From: an uncultured Terriglobales bacterium
GTDB taxonomy: Bacteria; Acidobacteriota; Terriglobia; Terriglobales; Acidobacteriaceae
Assembly: GCA_955652845.1 (NCBI GenBank)
Contig: CATPBY010000275.1
Location: 1 to 8,148 of the forward strand
Direction of reading: 5' to 3'
Length of the DNA stretch: 8,148 bases
Shown: positions 7,701 to 8,148 of the stretch, one piece after another
Layout of the letters: each line of letters starts with the position of its first letter
How positions within the stretch are numbered: the first letter of the stretch is position 1
Made by a program: the position numbers and the translations under genes
Notes under the pieces: generated by a model
What the model was told of the DNA's origin: nothing
The model's database searches: none
Seen by the model: only the letters and a program-made list of their open reading frames with translations

Positions 7701-8148
7701 CTATTTCGCTCGCGCGATGGCTTCGCGAGCCGCAGCCACAACGTTCTCTGTGGTAAAGTCGAATTTCTTCAGCAGGTCCTTTATTGGCGCGGAAGCTCCA
7801 AATCTGTGCATTCCGATAGCGATTCCGGTTGGGCCCAAGTAGCGTGACCAGCCGAACGTGGATGCCGCCTCCACCGAGACCCGCGCCTTCACGCCCGGCG
7901 GCAGCACCTGATTGCGATAAGCCTCGTCCTGGCGTTCAAAGAGATCCCATGAAGGCATGCTGACCACGCGCGCCTTGACGCCTTGCGACTTGAGCTGTTC
8001 GTAGGCCTCCACGCACAGACAGACTTCGCTTCCGGTTCCCATCAGGATCACGTCCGGCTTGCCGTCATCCGCATCCGCCAAAACGTAGGCTCCTTTAGCC
8101 ACGCCTGAAGCGGGGCCATACTTTGACCGATCGAACGTAGGGACGGCC
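7701..8148 (-). CDS. tkt: Transketolase, C-terminal part (5' end beyond the window)
   Basis: Transketolase transfers two-carbon units between sugar phosphates using thiamine diphosphate. Only the last 148 residues are present, reading in frame from the right edge (AVPTFDRSKYGPASGVAKGA) to TAG at 7701-7703. They form the transketolase C-terminal domain: VILMGTGSEVCLCVEAYEQL, then VKARVVSMPSWDLFE, RVSVEAASTFGWSRYLGP and IGMHRFGASAPIKDLLKKF. This is the end of a classical single-chain transketolase, normally about 660-690 residues. The thiamine-binding and pyrimidine domains lie outside the window. A GTG at 8102 is an internal Val codon and should not be taken as a start. It is the most upstream gene visible in the operon, so the promoter is expected beyond the right edge. 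Confidence 0.94.
   Translation of the reverse strand, partial: AVPTFDRSKYGPASGVAKGAYVLADADDGKPDVILMGTGSEVCLCVEAYEQLKSQGVKARVVSMPSWDLFERQDEAYRNQVLPPGVKARVSVEAASTFGWSRYLGPTGIAIGMHRFGASAPIKDLLKKFDFTTENVVAAAREAIARAK

Overview
The window carries most of a carbohydrate-metabolism operon on the minus strand and the 3' remnant of a GGDEF (diguanylate cyclase) gene on the plus strand at the left edge. In transcription order (right to left) the minus-strand genes are: transketolase (C-terminal part, runs off the right edge), a fused transaldolase/glucose-6-phosphate isomerase, a short-form 6-phosphogluconate dehydrogenase, glucose-6-phosphate dehydrogenase, glucokinase and 6-phosphogluconolactonase. 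There is no tRNA, rRNA, CRISPR array or insertion sequence, and no gene-free stretch longer than about 90 bases.

How the genes work together: glucokinase makes glucose-6-phosphate. Zwf, Pgl and Gnd oxidise it to ribulose-5-phosphate with release of CO2. Transketolase and the transaldolase half of the fusion rearrange pentose phosphates into fructose-6-phosphate. The isomerase half returns that to glucose-6-phosphate. The cluster is therefore a nearly self-contained oxidative pentose phosphate cycle; only ribose-5-phosphate isomerase and ribulose-phosphate epimerase are not seen here. Spacing is tight: 35 nt, 86 nt and 32 nt gaps for the first genes, then 4-nt ATGA and GTGA overlaps for zwf-glk and glk-pgl.

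Two of the seven genes are broken as read. The zwf frame carries an in-frame TAA at codon 83 (3411-3413), with clear homology continuing in the same frame on both sides. The GGDEF gene has a one-base frameshift just before its signature motif (around 142-145). Either the sequence carries single-base errors, for instance in a draft or metagenome assembly, or these are recent lesions.

Organism: the tal-pgi fusion, the short 6-phosphogluconate dehydrogenase and this gene order, with moderately GC-rich DNA, suggest a Gram-negative environmental bacterium. I favour Acidobacteriota (Koribacter/Terriglobia-like), from memory of family distribution and not from any search. I see no new system; the noteworthy points are the fusion enzyme, the operon's completeness, the zwf nonsense codon and the end-to-end packing of genes.
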